Of a stretch of DNA of 64,000 bases, positions 1 to 8,927 are shown piece by piece. Each line of letters starts with the position of its first letter. Positions within the stretch are counted from its first letter, which is position 1. Source of the DNA: Flavobacterium sp. TAB 87. GTDB taxonomy: Bacteria; Bacteroidota; Bacteroidia; Flavobacteriales; Flavobacteriaceae. The stretch lies in the NCBI RefSeq assembly GCF_001529295.1, contig NZ_LLWK01000038.1:868001-932000 (forward strand). Reading direction: 5' to 3'. The notes under the pieces were generated by a model. The model saw only the letters and a program-made list of their open reading frames with translations. It did no database searches and had not been told where the DNA came from. The position numbers were made by a program, and so were the translations under genes.

Positions 1-1786
1 CTGCTTCTATTCGGTCTACTTTTAAGTCTGTTCTTTTAGCAAGATTTAACTCTTCAAAAGGCTTAGCACTATTTTGCATGTCTTTTAAAACCGCACCTTC
101 AAAATTCATGCGCTGTCCTTGTTGCATCACGTACGCTTCTTTTTCATTCACCACTTGCTTCATCACGTTCATTGTTCCCATATTCAATTCTACCATCGAT
201 TTTCCTTTTGCGTCAATTTTTGAGGTAAAATCTAATGGAGATGGCGCTTGCGGAATAGTAGTTGTTCCAAACATCGCAATCGTTTTTACTTTTGCAATGT
301 TTTTTTCGCCACCAATAGCATTAATGTATTTTTCAAAAATACTTTTAGCTGTTACTCCTTGGGGTACTTCTTTAGTAGCTACCTTCTTTTCGGTAGGATT
401 TGCATATTTGTCGTAATATTTAATCGGGATGTTTAGTTTTTCTAAACCTGGTAAAACCTCACTTCCTTTTCCAGCAATAACAATACGCATATTGTCCATC
501 AAAAAGTATTTGTTGGCAACGCGCAAAATATCATCGGCTGTAACGGCATTGATGGTCTGAATGTATTTCTCGTAGAAATCTGCTGGTAAATCTTCTGTTT
601 CAATGTTCAAGGCATAACGGGCAACTGTTTGTGGCTTTTCAACTTGCATTACAAATCGACCGATATAACCTGCTTTTACATTTTTAAGATTGGTTTCGTC
701 AACTTTCTCTGTTCTAATTTTTTTAATTTCCTTCATGAATTCAACGACAGCGCTATCCGTTACTGCGTTTCTAACAGCCGACTTTGCGATGAATTTTGAA
801 TCGTATTTGCTACTTCCAATAGAAGAACTTGCGCCATAAGTCCACGCGTTGGCTTCTCTCAAGTTCATATTTAAGTAACTATTAAAATCTCCTCCTAAAA
901 TTTGATTCGCAATTACAATTGCAAAAAAGTCAGGATCGTTCATTTTTAATTTAACCGTGTTCACTACAGCAATTTCAGATTGAACCGCGTTAGGAACATC
1001 TACAAAGTTAATTTCTAGTTTTTCAACATTTGCTGGACTTGCATAAGTTTGAGTTGGAATAGTTGATTTTTTCCAAGTGCCAAAAAGTTTTTCTACTTCA
1101 ACCTTTACATCTTTATATTTTACATCTCCAACTATAATTAAATAAGCGTTTTCTGGAGCAAAATAAGTCGCGTAATTATTTTGAACATCAGCAAGAGTAA
1201 CATTGTTAATCGTTGCTGCAGAAATAAATTCGCCAAACGGATGATGTAAGCCGTAAGCCAATGCATCGGTTACTCTATTGGAGATTGCTGGAACACTTTT
1301 CTCGTCGGCTTTTAAGCTTTCGATAATTTTATTTTTTTCTTTATCAAATTCTTCTTGAGTGAATTTTGGTTGTAAAGTACCTTCAGCAAGTAGCTCTAAA
1401 ACCCTTTTACTGTATTTTGATAAAGCATTGGCATTGGCTCCTTGCGAATTAAAGTTGATACTTGCTCCTAAAAAGTCGATCTCTTCGTTAAAAGTGTCTT
1501 TGTCAGTTTTTTGAGTTCCGTCGCCAATCATGGCGCTCGTTAATTCGGCAACTCCTTTTTTATTTCCTTCTACAAAAGGAGGATTGTCAATCGTTAAATT
1601 AAAAGTTACTCGCGGTAATTTGTGATTTTCAACAACCATGACTTTCATGCCATTTGCCATCGTAAAACTTTCTGGTTTTTTGATATTTACTTTTGGCGAA
1701 GGTCCTGGTTTAGGTTGTGTTCTGTCTTGTGCTTGCATCATTCCTGTAATAGTCAGTGCTAATATTAATAGTGTTATTTTTTTCAT
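1..1786 (-). CDS. M16 family peptidase-like protein, non-catalytic subunit (partial, C-terminus outside window)
   Basis: The ATG is at 1786-1784 and the frame stays open to the window edge, giving about 595 residues; the stop is not seen. A Sec signal peptide (MKKITLLILALTITGMMQAQ) is followed by an M16 insulinase/pitrilysin fold. Where active M16 enzymes carry HxxEH, this protein has ELTSAMIGDGT at residues 81-91, so the zinc ligands are gone. It starts only 10 bases after the stop of the catalytic M16 gene on the same strand, so the two are probably co-transcribed. In known M16B pairs one chain is catalytic and the other helps bind substrate. The pairing is inferred here from adjacency and family knowledge. 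Likely periplasmic. Confidence 0.85.
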   Translation of the reverse strand, partial: MKKITLLILALTITGMMQAQDRTQPKPGPSPKVNIKKPESFTMANGMKVMVVENHKLPRVTFNLTIDNPPFVEGNKKGVAELTSAMIGDGTQKTDKDTFNEEIDFLGASINFNSQGANANALSKYSKRVLELLAEGTLQPKFTQEEFDKEKNKIIESLKADEKSVPAISNRVTDALAYGLHHPFGEFISAATINNVTLADVQNNYATYFAPENAYLIIVGDVKYKDVKVEVEKLFGTWKKSTIPTQTYASPANVEKLEINFVDVPNAVQSEIAVVNTVKLKMNDPDFFAIVIANQILGGDFNSYLNMNLREANAWTYGASSSIGSSKYDSKFIAKSAVRNAVTDSAVVEFMKEIKKIRTEKVDETNLKNVKAGYIGRFVMQVEKPQTVARYALNIETEDLPADFYEKYIQTINAVTADDILRVANKYFLMDNMRIVIAGKGSEVLPGLEKLNIPIKYYDKYANPTEKKVATKEVPQGVTAKSIFEKYINAIGGEKNIAKVKTIAMFGTTTIPQAPSPLDFTSKIDAKGKSMVELNMGTMNVMKQVVNEKEAYVMQQGQRMNFEGAVLKDMQNSAKPFEELNLAKRTDLKVDRIEA

Positions 1787-1796
1787 GTTTCGAAGC

Positions 1797-3122
1797 TTAG
1801 TTTTGTGTTTTTGCTGTTGCTGGTACATAATCTAAAACCAATCGTTGATTTGGATTCAAGTATTTTTGGGCTACTTCTCTTATTTCCTCTCTCGTAATCG
1901 AATGAATCATGTCAATTTCGGTATTGATCAAATTAACGTCACCGTACAAAAGGTAATAACTCGCTAAGTTTTCTGCAATTCCTTCCACACTAGAATTGGC
2001 GTTTACGTAATTGTTGTCGAATTTATTTTGTAATTTTTGAAAATCTTTTTCAGAAATTAAATCCGTTTGAATTTTTGCAATCTCGCCGTCAATTTCGCTC
2101 AAGAGTTCTTTTGAAGTCGTCTTTCCCATCGGAATTCCGTACAAAATATACATACTATAATCTTCTTGATTGTACCCGAAAGCTCCAATTTGTAACGCTT
2201 TTTTCTCTTGATCTACAATTTTTTTGTACAATTTAGAGCTTTTTCCATCACTTAAATACGAAGAGATAAGATCTAGAACTCTAGCATCTCTTGTTTTCAT
2301 AGAAGGGGTACGGTAAGCAGTCACTAACATCGGAAGCTGTATGTTTGGATCTTCGTATGTAGCTGTAATAGTTTCGGTAATTGGCTTTTCTTCGTATGTT
2401 TTCTTAACTATGTTTTCGCCACGCGGAATTACGCCAAAGTATTTTTTGACCCATTCTTTAGTTTTTTTAGTGTCAAAATCTCCAGCGATTACTAAAACCG
2501 CATTATTAGGAGTATAAAATTTTTTATTAAAAGCTTTAAACTCTTCCAAGGTGGCAGCGTCTAAATGTTCCATCGAACCAATAGTGGTCCAGCGGTACGG
2601 GTGTACTTCGAACATTTTTTCTTTGACCACAGTAAAAATATTACCATACGGTCTATTGTCGTATCGAGATCTTTTTTCTTCTTTAACGACTTCATTTTGG
2701 GTATCGACACCAATTTGATTGATTACAGGATGTAAAAGACGTTCTGATTCCATCCATAATCCCAACTCTAGGTTGTTAGAAGGAAAAACTTCGTAATAGT
2801 ACGTTCGGTCGTCTGAAGTATTGGCATTGTTAACTCCGCCATTTGCAGTTACAATTTTAAACCATTCTCCTCTTTGAATGTTTTTGGTTCCTTCGAATAA
2901 TAAATGTTCAAAAAAATGAGCCACTCCAGTGCGATCTGGATTTTCATCTTTAGATCCCACATGATACATAACTGATGTAATAACTACGGGAGCTGATGGA
3001 TCGTTGTGCAAAATAACATGCATTCCGTTATCTAAATCATATTCCTCAAAAGCAACCTTTTGAGCCGAAGCGATTCCGCCAAGTAGAAGTGATGCGCCTA
3101 AAACCATTATTGTTTTTTTCAT
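1797..3122 (-). CDS. M16 family zinc metallopeptidase, catalytic subunit
   Basis: This is a 441-residue protein with a signal peptide ending near ASAQ (residue 21). The inverted zinc motif HFFEH is at residues 69-73, and an acidic cluster (NEVVKEEK, 143-150) follows at the distance expected for the third zinc ligand. The C-terminal half matches the second M16 domain. About 440 residues is typical of bacterial two-chain M16B peptidases. It probably degrades peptides in the periplasm together with the non-catalytic M16 protein encoded immediately downstream. A -7 element (TACTTTTG, 3183-3190) lies about 60 bases upstream, divergent from the rplU promoter. Confidence 0.92.
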   Translation of the reverse strand: MKKTIMVLGASLLLGGIASAQKVAFEEYDLDNGMHVILHNDPSAPVVITSVMYHVGSKDENPDRTGVAHFFEHLLFEGTKNIQRGEWFKIVTANGGVNNANTSDDRTYYYEVFPSNNLELGLWMESERLLHPVINQIGVDTQNEVVKEEKRSRYDNRPYGNIFTVVKEKMFEVHPYRWTTIGSMEHLDAATLEEFKAFNKKFYTPNNAVLVIAGDFDTKKTKEWVKKYFGVIPRGENIVKKTYEEKPITETITATYEDPNIQLPMLVTAYRTPSMKTRDARVLDLISSYLSDGKSSKLYKKIVDQEKKALQIGAFGYNQEDYSMYILYGIPMGKTTSKELLSEIDGEIAKIQTDLISEKDFQKLQNKFDNNYVNANSSVEGIAENLASYYLLYGDVNLINTEIDMIHSITREEIREVAQKYLNPNQRLVLDYVPATAKTQN

Positions 3123-3182
3123 AGAAGGTTAATAAAATTAGTTTTAACTTAATTAGTACTTAATAGTGCTTTAATGTTACCT

Positions 3183-3190
3183 CAAAAGTA
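3183..3190 (-). promoter_or_regulatory. Putative -7 promoter element of the M16 pair
   Basis: On the minus strand this reads TACTTTTG, an exact match to the Bacteroidota -7 consensus TAnnTTTG, about 60 bases before the M16 start. I see no clear TTG -33 element at the usual spacing. Confidence 0.4.
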
Positions 3191-3325
3191 GTTTTTTTTG
3201 TTTTGAAACTTAATTTTTCGGTGTTTTTTCCGATATTTTTAACATGTGTTTCGTAAAACAGTTTTAATGTAATGAGCTGTTTTTCATCGGTGTTGTAAGT
3301 TTTCTAATTATTTTGTAATTAGCGA

Positions 3326-3355
3326 TTGTATCATAAATTTTTAATTGTATATTTG
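3326..3355 (+). promoter_or_regulatory. Promoter of rplU-rpmA
   Basis: TTG at 3326-3328, exactly 19 bases, then TATATTTG at 3348-3355. This is a full match to the Bacteroidota consensus TTG-N19-TAnnTTTG. It lies about 30 bases before the rplU ATG. Confidence 0.75.
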
Positions 3356-3384
3356 CAACCTTAAAATTATTAAAACAATTTGAT

Positions 3385-3819
3385 ATGTATGCAATCGTAG
3401 AGATAGCAGGGCAACAATTTAAAGTAAGCAAAGACTTAAAGGTTTATGTGAACCGTTTGATTGACAAAGAAGGAGATGCAATTTCATTTGCAAAAGTTCT
3501 TTTGTTAGATGATAACGGAACCATAACTTTAGGCGCCCCAGCTATAGAAGGTGCTTCTGTAGAAGCTAAAGTGTTACAACACTTAAAAGGTGATAAAGTA
3601 ATTATTTTCAAAAAGAAAAGAAGAAAAGGTTACAAAAAGAAAAATGGACACCGTCAGTACTTGACGCAAATCCAAATTTCTGGTATTACCACTGGTGGAA
3701 CTAAAAAAGCAGCTACAAAGAAAGAAGCAGCTGAACCAGTAGCTAAAGATGAAGCAGCTCCAGCTCCAAAGGCTAAAAAAGCAGCTCCAAAAGCTAAAAA
3801 AGAAGATACTAAAGAATAA
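3385..3819 (+). CDS. rplU: 50S ribosomal protein L21
   Basis: The first 100 residues or so are a standard L21: the N-terminal MYAIVEIAGQQFKV and the basic IIFKKKRRKGYKKKNGHRQ stretch that contacts 23S rRNA. The protein is 144 residues, about 40 longer than the usual 103. The extra part (about 105-144) is a low-complexity tail of Lys, Ala, Pro and Glu, of a kind common in Bacteroidota L21. It is followed 24 bases later by rpmA, the conserved gene order. A consensus promoter lies directly upstream and a terminator follows rpmA, so the pair forms its own operon. Confidence 0.97.
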   Translation: MYAIVEIAGQQFKVSKDLKVYVNRLIDKEGDAISFAKVLLLDDNGTITLGAPAIEGASVEAKVLQHLKGDKVIIFKKKRRKGYKKKNGHRQYLTQIQISGITTGGTKKAATKKEAAEPVAKDEAAPAPKAKKAAPKAKKEDTKE

Positions 3820-3843
3820 TAACAATATTAAAACTAAAACATC

Positions 3844-4104
3844 ATGGCTCACAAGAAAGGTGTCGGTAGTTCGAAGAATGGTAGAGAATCAGAATCAAAA
3901 CGCTTAGGTGTTAAGATTTTTGGTGGTCAAGCTGCTATTGCTGGGAACATCATCGTAAGACAAAGAGGTTCTAAACATAACCCAGGTGAAAACGTTTACA
4001 TTAGTAAAGATCATACTTTACATGCAAGAGTTCCTGGTATTGTTAAGTTCCAAAAGAAAAGAGACAATAAATCATACGTTTCTATCCTTCCATTCGAAGC
4101 ATAA
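3844..4104 (+). CDS. rpmA: 50S ribosomal protein L27
   Basis: This 86-residue protein begins [16 protein letters not shown] and contains GNIIVRQRG and the [12 protein letters not shown] block diagnostic of L27. The N-terminal arm that reaches the peptidyl-transferase centre starts directly at Met-Ala, so it lacks the cleavable N-terminal extension seen in Firmicutes. It is co-transcribed with rplU and followed by a strong terminator. Confidence 0.97.
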   Translation: MAHKKGVGSSKNGRESESKRLGVKIFGGQAAIAGNIIVRQRGSKHNPGENVYISKDHTLHARVPGIVKFQKKRDNKSYVSILPFEA

Positions 4105-4125
4105 TAACTGCGATTATATTTTATA

Positions 4126-4156
4126 AAGCCCGTTCTGTAAAGTTCGGGCTTTTTTA
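4126..4156 (+). terminator. Rho-independent terminator of rplU-rpmA
   Basis: A 7-base stem (AAGCCCG / CGGGCTT) with a 12-base loop is followed by a T run on the plus strand, 22 bases after the rpmA stop. Confidence 0.85.
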
Positions 4157-4612
4157 TTGTTAAATTTTTAACTAACCTGTGCTTTGATTTAAGGGAAAAA
4201 GTAGAAAGTTATTATCGTCGGAATAAAATAATTTAATGCTGTTCGAGAAATCGATTTGTTTCTCCGTTGCTGTGTCAAATCTGCTTTGAGCGACATTGTG
4301 CTTCTTAGTTGTGAATTGGCTTTAAAGCGCTTGCCAAGACCTGATGATCACTCGATTTGGTTACTAAAGTAATTTTTAAATTATTTTTTAAAAGAGATAG
4401 TGCTTTTTTTTTCAATTAAAACTGTATTGCTGCGTACTGCGCTTGTCTGACCGTTCAATATTAACGCTGATTCTGAAGTCATTTTGTTTTCTGACTAAAC
4501 ATTAAGATATGATTTCAGGAAAAATTAGAATGCAATTTTTAATTGGAACAACTGAATTACTTTTATATGAATGAATGATTCAGTTGATTTTACTGGTTTA
4601 CTTTTTTTGAAT
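4157..4612 (+). other. Gene-free intergenic stretch between rpmA and the antiporter
   Basis: No convincing gene is visible on either strand. It lies between two convergent genes. It holds a short palindromic patch near 4243-4262 (GAGAAA ... TTTCTC) and a 9-base inverted repeat CAACTGAAT / ATTCAGTTG (4549-4557 and 4578-4586, 20-base loop). The latter lies just past the antiporter stop but lacks a T tract on the minus strand, so it is at best a weak terminator or processing site for that gene. Confidence 0.4.
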
Positions 4613-6748
4613 TTACTTCTTAAAAATATTTCCAAATTCTTTTCCCAACTTTTGTATCGTCTCAATTCCTTTAGATAGCGGTTCTGAGGAAATATTTTCA
4701 TATCGTTCTCGTATTAAATTACGATTAAATTGCTGGGGATACACTACAATTTTATTATTGAAAGGGAAGTGTTTTTCGAGTTTATTGGGTAAATTTTCTA
4801 ATACTGATAGGTGAGAGGTTGCGCCTCTATGAGCCGAAATCAATACGAACAAATCGTCTTCTCGCACGTTTCTTGCTAGAATAAGAAAATCATCCCAGTC
4901 GCTAAACGGATTAAAAACGATTGATGCAGATAATTTTGCTGACTTTAGTACCTTGGCAATGGCTCTCTCAGTCGATTCGTTGCAAAACAGTTGAATTGAT
5001 ATGCTTAATTCTTGCGCTAAAATTGCGATTTTAGTTAACCAATGCTCGAAGCCATTTTCATGTTCGGCTAAAGGCGGAACGGCTATAATAATTCTTTTAT
5101 GAGTTACTAAAGGTTTTTCAAGATCGCATACAAAAGTTGTCTTGTCTGTATTGCTCAAAACGCCTTCTACTTTGTCGCCAATTAATTTGTCGATAAATCC
5201 AATTTTTCTAGGCCATCCGAGAATAATAATGTCGGCCATAATTTCTCTAGAAATACGTGAAATACCACTTGTCGGGTTGTGATCAATGGTTGTAATTATG
5301 TTGACATTTGTTTCGGATGCAGAAGCTTGCTTTACAAATTCTTCGAGTTTATTTCTGGCTTTTAAAATATTTATTTCTGCTTCATCATTATTAGAAACAA
5401 CCGAAAGAATTGAAATTGGATTTGGTGATTTTTTATCTTTGATGAAAATAGAAAATTCCAATAATTTTTCAATACTATCCACATTTGCTATTGGTAATAA
5501 TACGTGCTCGTTGTGGCTAACTATTAAATCAGTATTATCATGTTCACTTTCAATTAGGATTTTTTTAGCTGCTTTTTCGGTAACAAACGAAGCTACAATA
5601 CAGGTCACCAAAATAAGTATAATGGTTCCGTTTAATATATTCTCATCTAGAATTCCAGCTTTATAGCCTACTAAAATTACCGCAAGTGTTGCCGCGGCAT
5701 GTGCGCTGCTTAAACCAAATATAAGTTGACGTTGTGCGGTTGAGTATTTAAAAATTTGCTGCGTAAACAATGCGGCAAACCATTTTCCAAATAAAGCGAC
5801 AACAGTTAGGGTTGCGGCTACAATAAGTGCTACTGGACCACTTAAAATAACGCTAATATCAACAAGCATTCCTACGCTTATTAAGAAAAACGGAATGAAT
5901 AAAGAGTTGCCGATAAACTCTATTCGGTTCATTAATGCAGAAGAATGAGGAATTAGTTTGTTTAAAGCTAGTCCAGCAACGAATGCTCCAATGATTGGTT
6001 CTACGCCGGCTACTTCTGCTAAAAACGCTGCAAAGAAAACTACGGCCAATACAAATATATAATGTGAGTGCTTTTCACTTTCAAGTTTTCGGAAAAACCA
6101 TTTTGCAATTCTCGGAATGATGAGAAACATAATAGCTGAGAAAATGGCAAGTGAAACGGTTAACTTAATCCAAAAGGCTTGATTTAGGTTTCCTTGACTA
6201 TTGCTCATTATCACTGCTAAGATGATTAATACAGCGGTGTCGGTTAAAATGGTACCTCCAACAGTGACGGCGACTGCTTGGTTTTTTGAGACACCGAGTT
6301 TACTAACTATCGGATAGGCTACAAGTGTATGTGTGGCAAACATGCTCGCGGTTAGTAAGCTTGCGTTAAAATCATATTCTAGAAAGTAAAAGCAAACCGG
6401 AAACCCTAATCCTAAAGGGACGATAAAGGTAAATAGTCCGAATAACAGGCTTTTATTTCGATTGGATTTAAATTCATTCATGTCAAGTTCAAGACCTGCA
6501 ATAAACATGATGTACAATAATCCAATTGTTGAGAACAGATCAACTGCTGAGTTTTTTTCCAGAATGTTCAGTCCGTAAGGACCGATCACAACTCCCGAAA
6601 TAATTAATCCTATAATGCCAGGAATATTTAGTCTTTTAAGTAGAATGGGAGATAAAAGAATAATGAAAAGTATTAATGAAAAAATTAGCACAGGATTATC
6701 AAGTGGTAATTTAAATTCGTGTAATAGGTGGCTAAAAAAGTCGGTCAT
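4613..6748 (-). CDS. Monovalent cation:proton antiporter (CPA2 type) with C-terminal UspA-like region
   Basis: From the ATG at 6748 (MTDFFSHLLHEF) the protein has 711 residues. Residues about 15-405 form a Na_H_Exchanger domain with some 12 hydrophobic segments, including the family-typical stretches GLIISGVVIGPYGL and VEPIIGAFVAGLALN. The remaining 300 or so residues are soluble and resemble two universal-stress-protein repeats (for example MADIIILGWPRK and RIIIAVPPLAEHENG), a fusion known in Bacteroidota CPA2 transporters. The frame extends upstream to an ATG at 6853, but that adds 35 residues with no family similarity and a pentanucleotide repeat, so 6748 is preferred. It probably exchanges K+ or Na+ for H+ across the inner membrane; the ion cannot be told from sequence. 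Confidence 0.88.
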   Translation of the reverse strand: MTDFFSHLLHEFKLPLDNPVLIFSLILFIILLSPILLKRLNIPGIIGLIISGVVIGPYGLNILEKNSAVDLFSTIGLLYIMFIAGLELDMNEFKSNRNKSLLFGLFTFIVPLGLGFPVCFYFLEYDFNASLLTASMFATHTLVAYPIVSKLGVSKNQAVAVTVGGTILTDTAVLIILAVIMSNSQGNLNQAFWIKLTVSLAIFSAIMFLIIPRIAKWFFRKLESEKHSHYIFVLAVVFFAAFLAEVAGVEPIIGAFVAGLALNKLIPHSSALMNRIEFIGNSLFIPFFLISVGMLVDISVILSGPVALIVAATLTVVALFGKWFAALFTQQIFKYSTAQRQLIFGLSSAHAAATLAVILVGYKAGILDENILNGTIILILVTCIVASFVTEKAAKKILIESEHDNTDLIVSHNEHVLLPIANVDSIEKLLEFSIFIKDKKSPNPISILSVVSNNDEAEINILKARNKLEEFVKQASASETNVNIITTIDHNPTSGISRISREIMADIIILGWPRKIGFIDKLIGDKVEGVLSNTDKTTFVCDLEKPLVTHKRIIIAVPPLAEHENGFEHWLTKIAILAQELSISIQLFCNESTERAIAKVLKSAKLSASIVFNPFSDWDDFLILARNVREDDLFVLISAHRGATSHLSVLENLPNKLEKHFPFNNKIVVYPQQFNRNLIRERYENISSEPLSKGIETIQKLGKEFGNIFKK

Positions 6749-6770
6749 ATTATATGCTCTTTGTTCGTTT

Positions 6771-6790
6771 ATTGTATTGTATTGTATTGT
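6771..6790. repeat. Pentanucleotide tandem repeat (ATTGT)x4 upstream of the antiporter
   Basis: Four perfect copies of ATTGT (plus strand) lie 22-42 bases upstream of the preferred antiporter ATG, in the 5' untranslated region or, if the longer start were used, inside the coding frame. Confidence 0.9.
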
Positions 6791-6853
6791 AAAAGATGCG
6801 CCACAAGCGGTGCTGAAATTAAAGCAAATTTGGTGCTTATTTAAACGTTGCAT

Positions 6854-7286
6854 GTTTGTAGAATAATAAATTTGAATTACTATTTCGATCAGATCTTTTT
6901 TGAAAACGTAAATTTTATAAATTTGTCCCGTTAGGAATTAGTTTAAGTGTTTGATTTTAAGGGGATCAATATGCTGAAAGTGCTTTATTGTGGAGATAAT
7001 TTTCTTTCTAGTTTTGTTAGTACTTTTTAAATTGTGCAAATAATTTACATATTGAAATTAGCAACTAAAGTAGTATTTTTTTTAGATCTATCAGCGGTTT
7101 TTTAAATTTTTAAAAAGACTTAAAATAAGGAGCTGAAAGCGCTGTTTGTAGGGGTCGTAGGGTTTTAAGCTTGCGAACTATAAGTGCTAAAATTTAATGA
7201 ATTAGATAATAAAATTAAGCTTGCTGCCGTGGAGATTTTTATGCTAAAAATAGTTGAAGTGCTACAGGAGTAATTGCATTTTGTTT
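6854..7286 (+). other. Intergenic region between the antiporter and the tRNA
   Basis: AT-rich with no gene I can support on either strand. It presumably contains the antiporter promoter. The nearest approximation to a -7 element is TACGTTTT (minus strand, 6903-6910), without a recognisable -33 partner. Confidence 0.35.
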
Positions 7287-7325
7287 CAAAAAAAAAACCT
7301 CTAAAATCAAATGACTTTAGAGGTT
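7287..7325 (-). terminator. Terminator downstream of tRNA-Val
   Basis: A 10-base stem (AACCTCTAAA at 7296-7305, TTTAGAGGTT at 7316-7325) becomes a hairpin followed by a run of Ts on the minus strand, ten bases past the tRNA 3' end. Confidence 0.85.
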
Positions 7326-7334
7326 GTAATTCTG

Positions 7335-7409
7335 TGGGCGATGAGGGGTTCGAACCCCCGACCCCCTCGGTGTAAACGAGGTGCTCTGAACCAGCTGAGC
7401 TAATCGCCC
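7335..7409 (-). tRNA. tRNA-Val (anticodon UAC)
   Basis: On the minus strand a full cloverleaf is visible. The acceptor stem is GGGCGAT / ATCGCCC, the D arm contains AGCTCAGCTGGT, the anticodon stem CCTCG / CGAGG encloses the loop TTTACAC (anticodon TAC), and the T arm is GGGGGTTCGAACCCC. Length is 75 bases with discriminator A. The CCA end is not encoded and would be added by CCA transferase. UAC reads GUA and other GUN valine codons. Confidence 0.96.
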
Positions 7410-7642
7410 TATTTTACTAGGTTGCTATCATTTTGTGATTGCGAGTGCAAATATAAGGCAGTTTTATTGATATGCAAAACATTTTTAAATAAAAATTTAA
7501 ATTATTTTTTAGTGCCTTGACAACTAGATTTTTACTCCTTTGTTTTTTATGCTTTTAATTGAATTTGATATTTAATCCTATGTTATGAAACAAGAACATA
7601 ATAGTGTGGTTATGCTGTATTGAGTTTTTTGGATAAGCAGCA

Positions 7643-8869
7643 TTACAAATTCGGTATTTCGGCAATTACAAAATTACTTCCTCCAATAAAAATGAAGTCA
7701 GCTGCCGAAGCCGCTTTAACGGCGCTTTGATAAGCAGCTGCAACTGATTCGTATGTTGCGCCCTTTAAACCATGAGAAAGAGCTTTGTTTTGAAGTGTTT
7801 CGGTGTCTAGCCCTCTAAAATTATTCGGTTTGCAAAAATAATACTGGGCTTCAGTTGGAAATAAAGGTAAAATGCTAGCCAAATCCTTATCGTTTACGAC
7901 TCCTAAAACAATGTGAAGCTTTTTAAATTTTTGTTTCTTAACTTGATTCAGTACAATTTGCAACCCATTTTTATTGTGCGCAGTGTCACAAATAATTTTT
8001 GGCGAAGTGCCTAATTGCTGCCATCTTCCTAGAAGATGTGTGTTTTTTACAACTTTCAAAAGTCCGTTTCTTATTTGTTCTTCAGAAATAGTAAAACCGC
8101 TATATTGATTAAGTACCGCAATAGTTTGCTGAACCGTTTTTTTATTGTGTTGTTGATAATCGCCCAGCAAGTCTGAAGGAAATGCCTCTTCAACACGTTC
8201 TGAAGCAAAATAAATTTCGCTTTCTAATTCTTTCGCTCTAGCTAAAAAAACAGGTTTGGTTTCTGCAGTGTATTCGCCTATAACAACTGGAGTTTGGTAT
8301 TTAATTATTCCTGCTTTTTCAGTAGCAACCGATTCTACTGTATTTCCTAAAAATTGAGTGTGATCTAAATCGATATTAGTAATTACTGAAATAAGTGGTT
8401 TAATGATATTAGTGGCGTCCAATCTGCCGCCCATTCCTACTTCAATAATGGCAATATCCACTTTCTCTGCAGCAAAATAATCAAAAGCCAAGCCTACTGA
8501 CATTTCGAAAAAACTTAAGGATTCTTTCTCAAAAAACGACTGGTGTTTCTTTACAAATTCACAGACGAAATTTTCTGAAATATCATCGCCATTGATTTTA
8601 ATGCGCTCTCTGAAGTCTTTTAAGTGGGGAGAAGTATAAAGTCCGACTTTGTAGCCGGCCTCTTGTAAAACAGAAGCAAGCATGTGCGAGGTAGATCCTT
8701 TTCCGTTGGTTCCTGCAACGTGAATGCATTTAAGCTTTTCTTGTGGATTGCCAAGATAATTGCACAATAGTACAATGTTGGTTAAATCTTCTTTGTAAGC
8801 ACTTGCGCCTTGAGTTTGGTACATTGGAAGTTGATTGAACATCCAATGGGTAGTTTCTTGGTAATTCAT
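7643..8869 (-). CDS. folC: Folylpolyglutamate synthase / dihydrofolate synthase
   Basis: This 408-residue protein is a Mur-ligase-fold ATP-dependent ligase. The P-loop GTNGKGST is at residues 53-60, followed by the FolC block GLYTSPHLKDFRERI and the catalytic-region motif VGMGGRLDATN. It adds L-glutamate to dihydropteroate or to tetrahydrofolate in the cytoplasm. It is the last gene after exbB-exbD-tonB on the same strand, 58 bases from tonB. A good -7 element (TATCTTTG, 8893-8900) sits in that gap, so folC may have its own promoter. No truncation. Confidence 0.95.
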   Translation of the reverse strand: MNYQETTHWMFNQLPMYQTQGASAYKEDLTNIVLLCNYLGNPQEKLKCIHVAGTNGKGSTSHMLASVLQEAGYKVGLYTSPHLKDFRERIKINGDDISENFVCEFVKKHQSFFEKESLSFFEMSVGLAFDYFAAEKVDIAIIEVGMGGRLDATNIIKPLISVITNIDLDHTQFLGNTVESVATEKAGIIKYQTPVVIGEYTAETKPVFLARAKELESEIYFASERVEEAFPSDLLGDYQQHNKKTVQQTIAVLNQYSGFTISEEQIRNGLLKVVKNTHLLGRWQQLGTSPKIICDTAHNKNGLQIVLNQVKKQKFKKLHIVLGVVNDKDLASILPLFPTEAQYYFCKPNNFRGLDTETLQNKALSHGLKGATYESVAAAYQSAVKAASAADFIFIGGSNFVIAEIPNL

Positions 8870-8892
8870 GTAGTCTATAAATAATAAAAACC

Positions 8893-8900
8893 CAAAGATA
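8893..8900 (-). promoter_or_regulatory. Putative -7 element of folC
   Basis: TATCTTTG on the minus strand, 23 bases before the folC ATG and just past the tonB stop. It matches TAnnTTTG; no -33 TTG was found at the expected spacing. Confidence 0.4.
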
Positions 8901-8927
8901 CTTGAGTTTTTATTATTTTAGTTATGA

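Noticed and set aside
4157..4612. A decayed gene or small RNA between rpmA and the antiporter
   Set aside because: No frame, promoter-terminator pair or family-like peptide could be supported; only short inverted repeats are visible.
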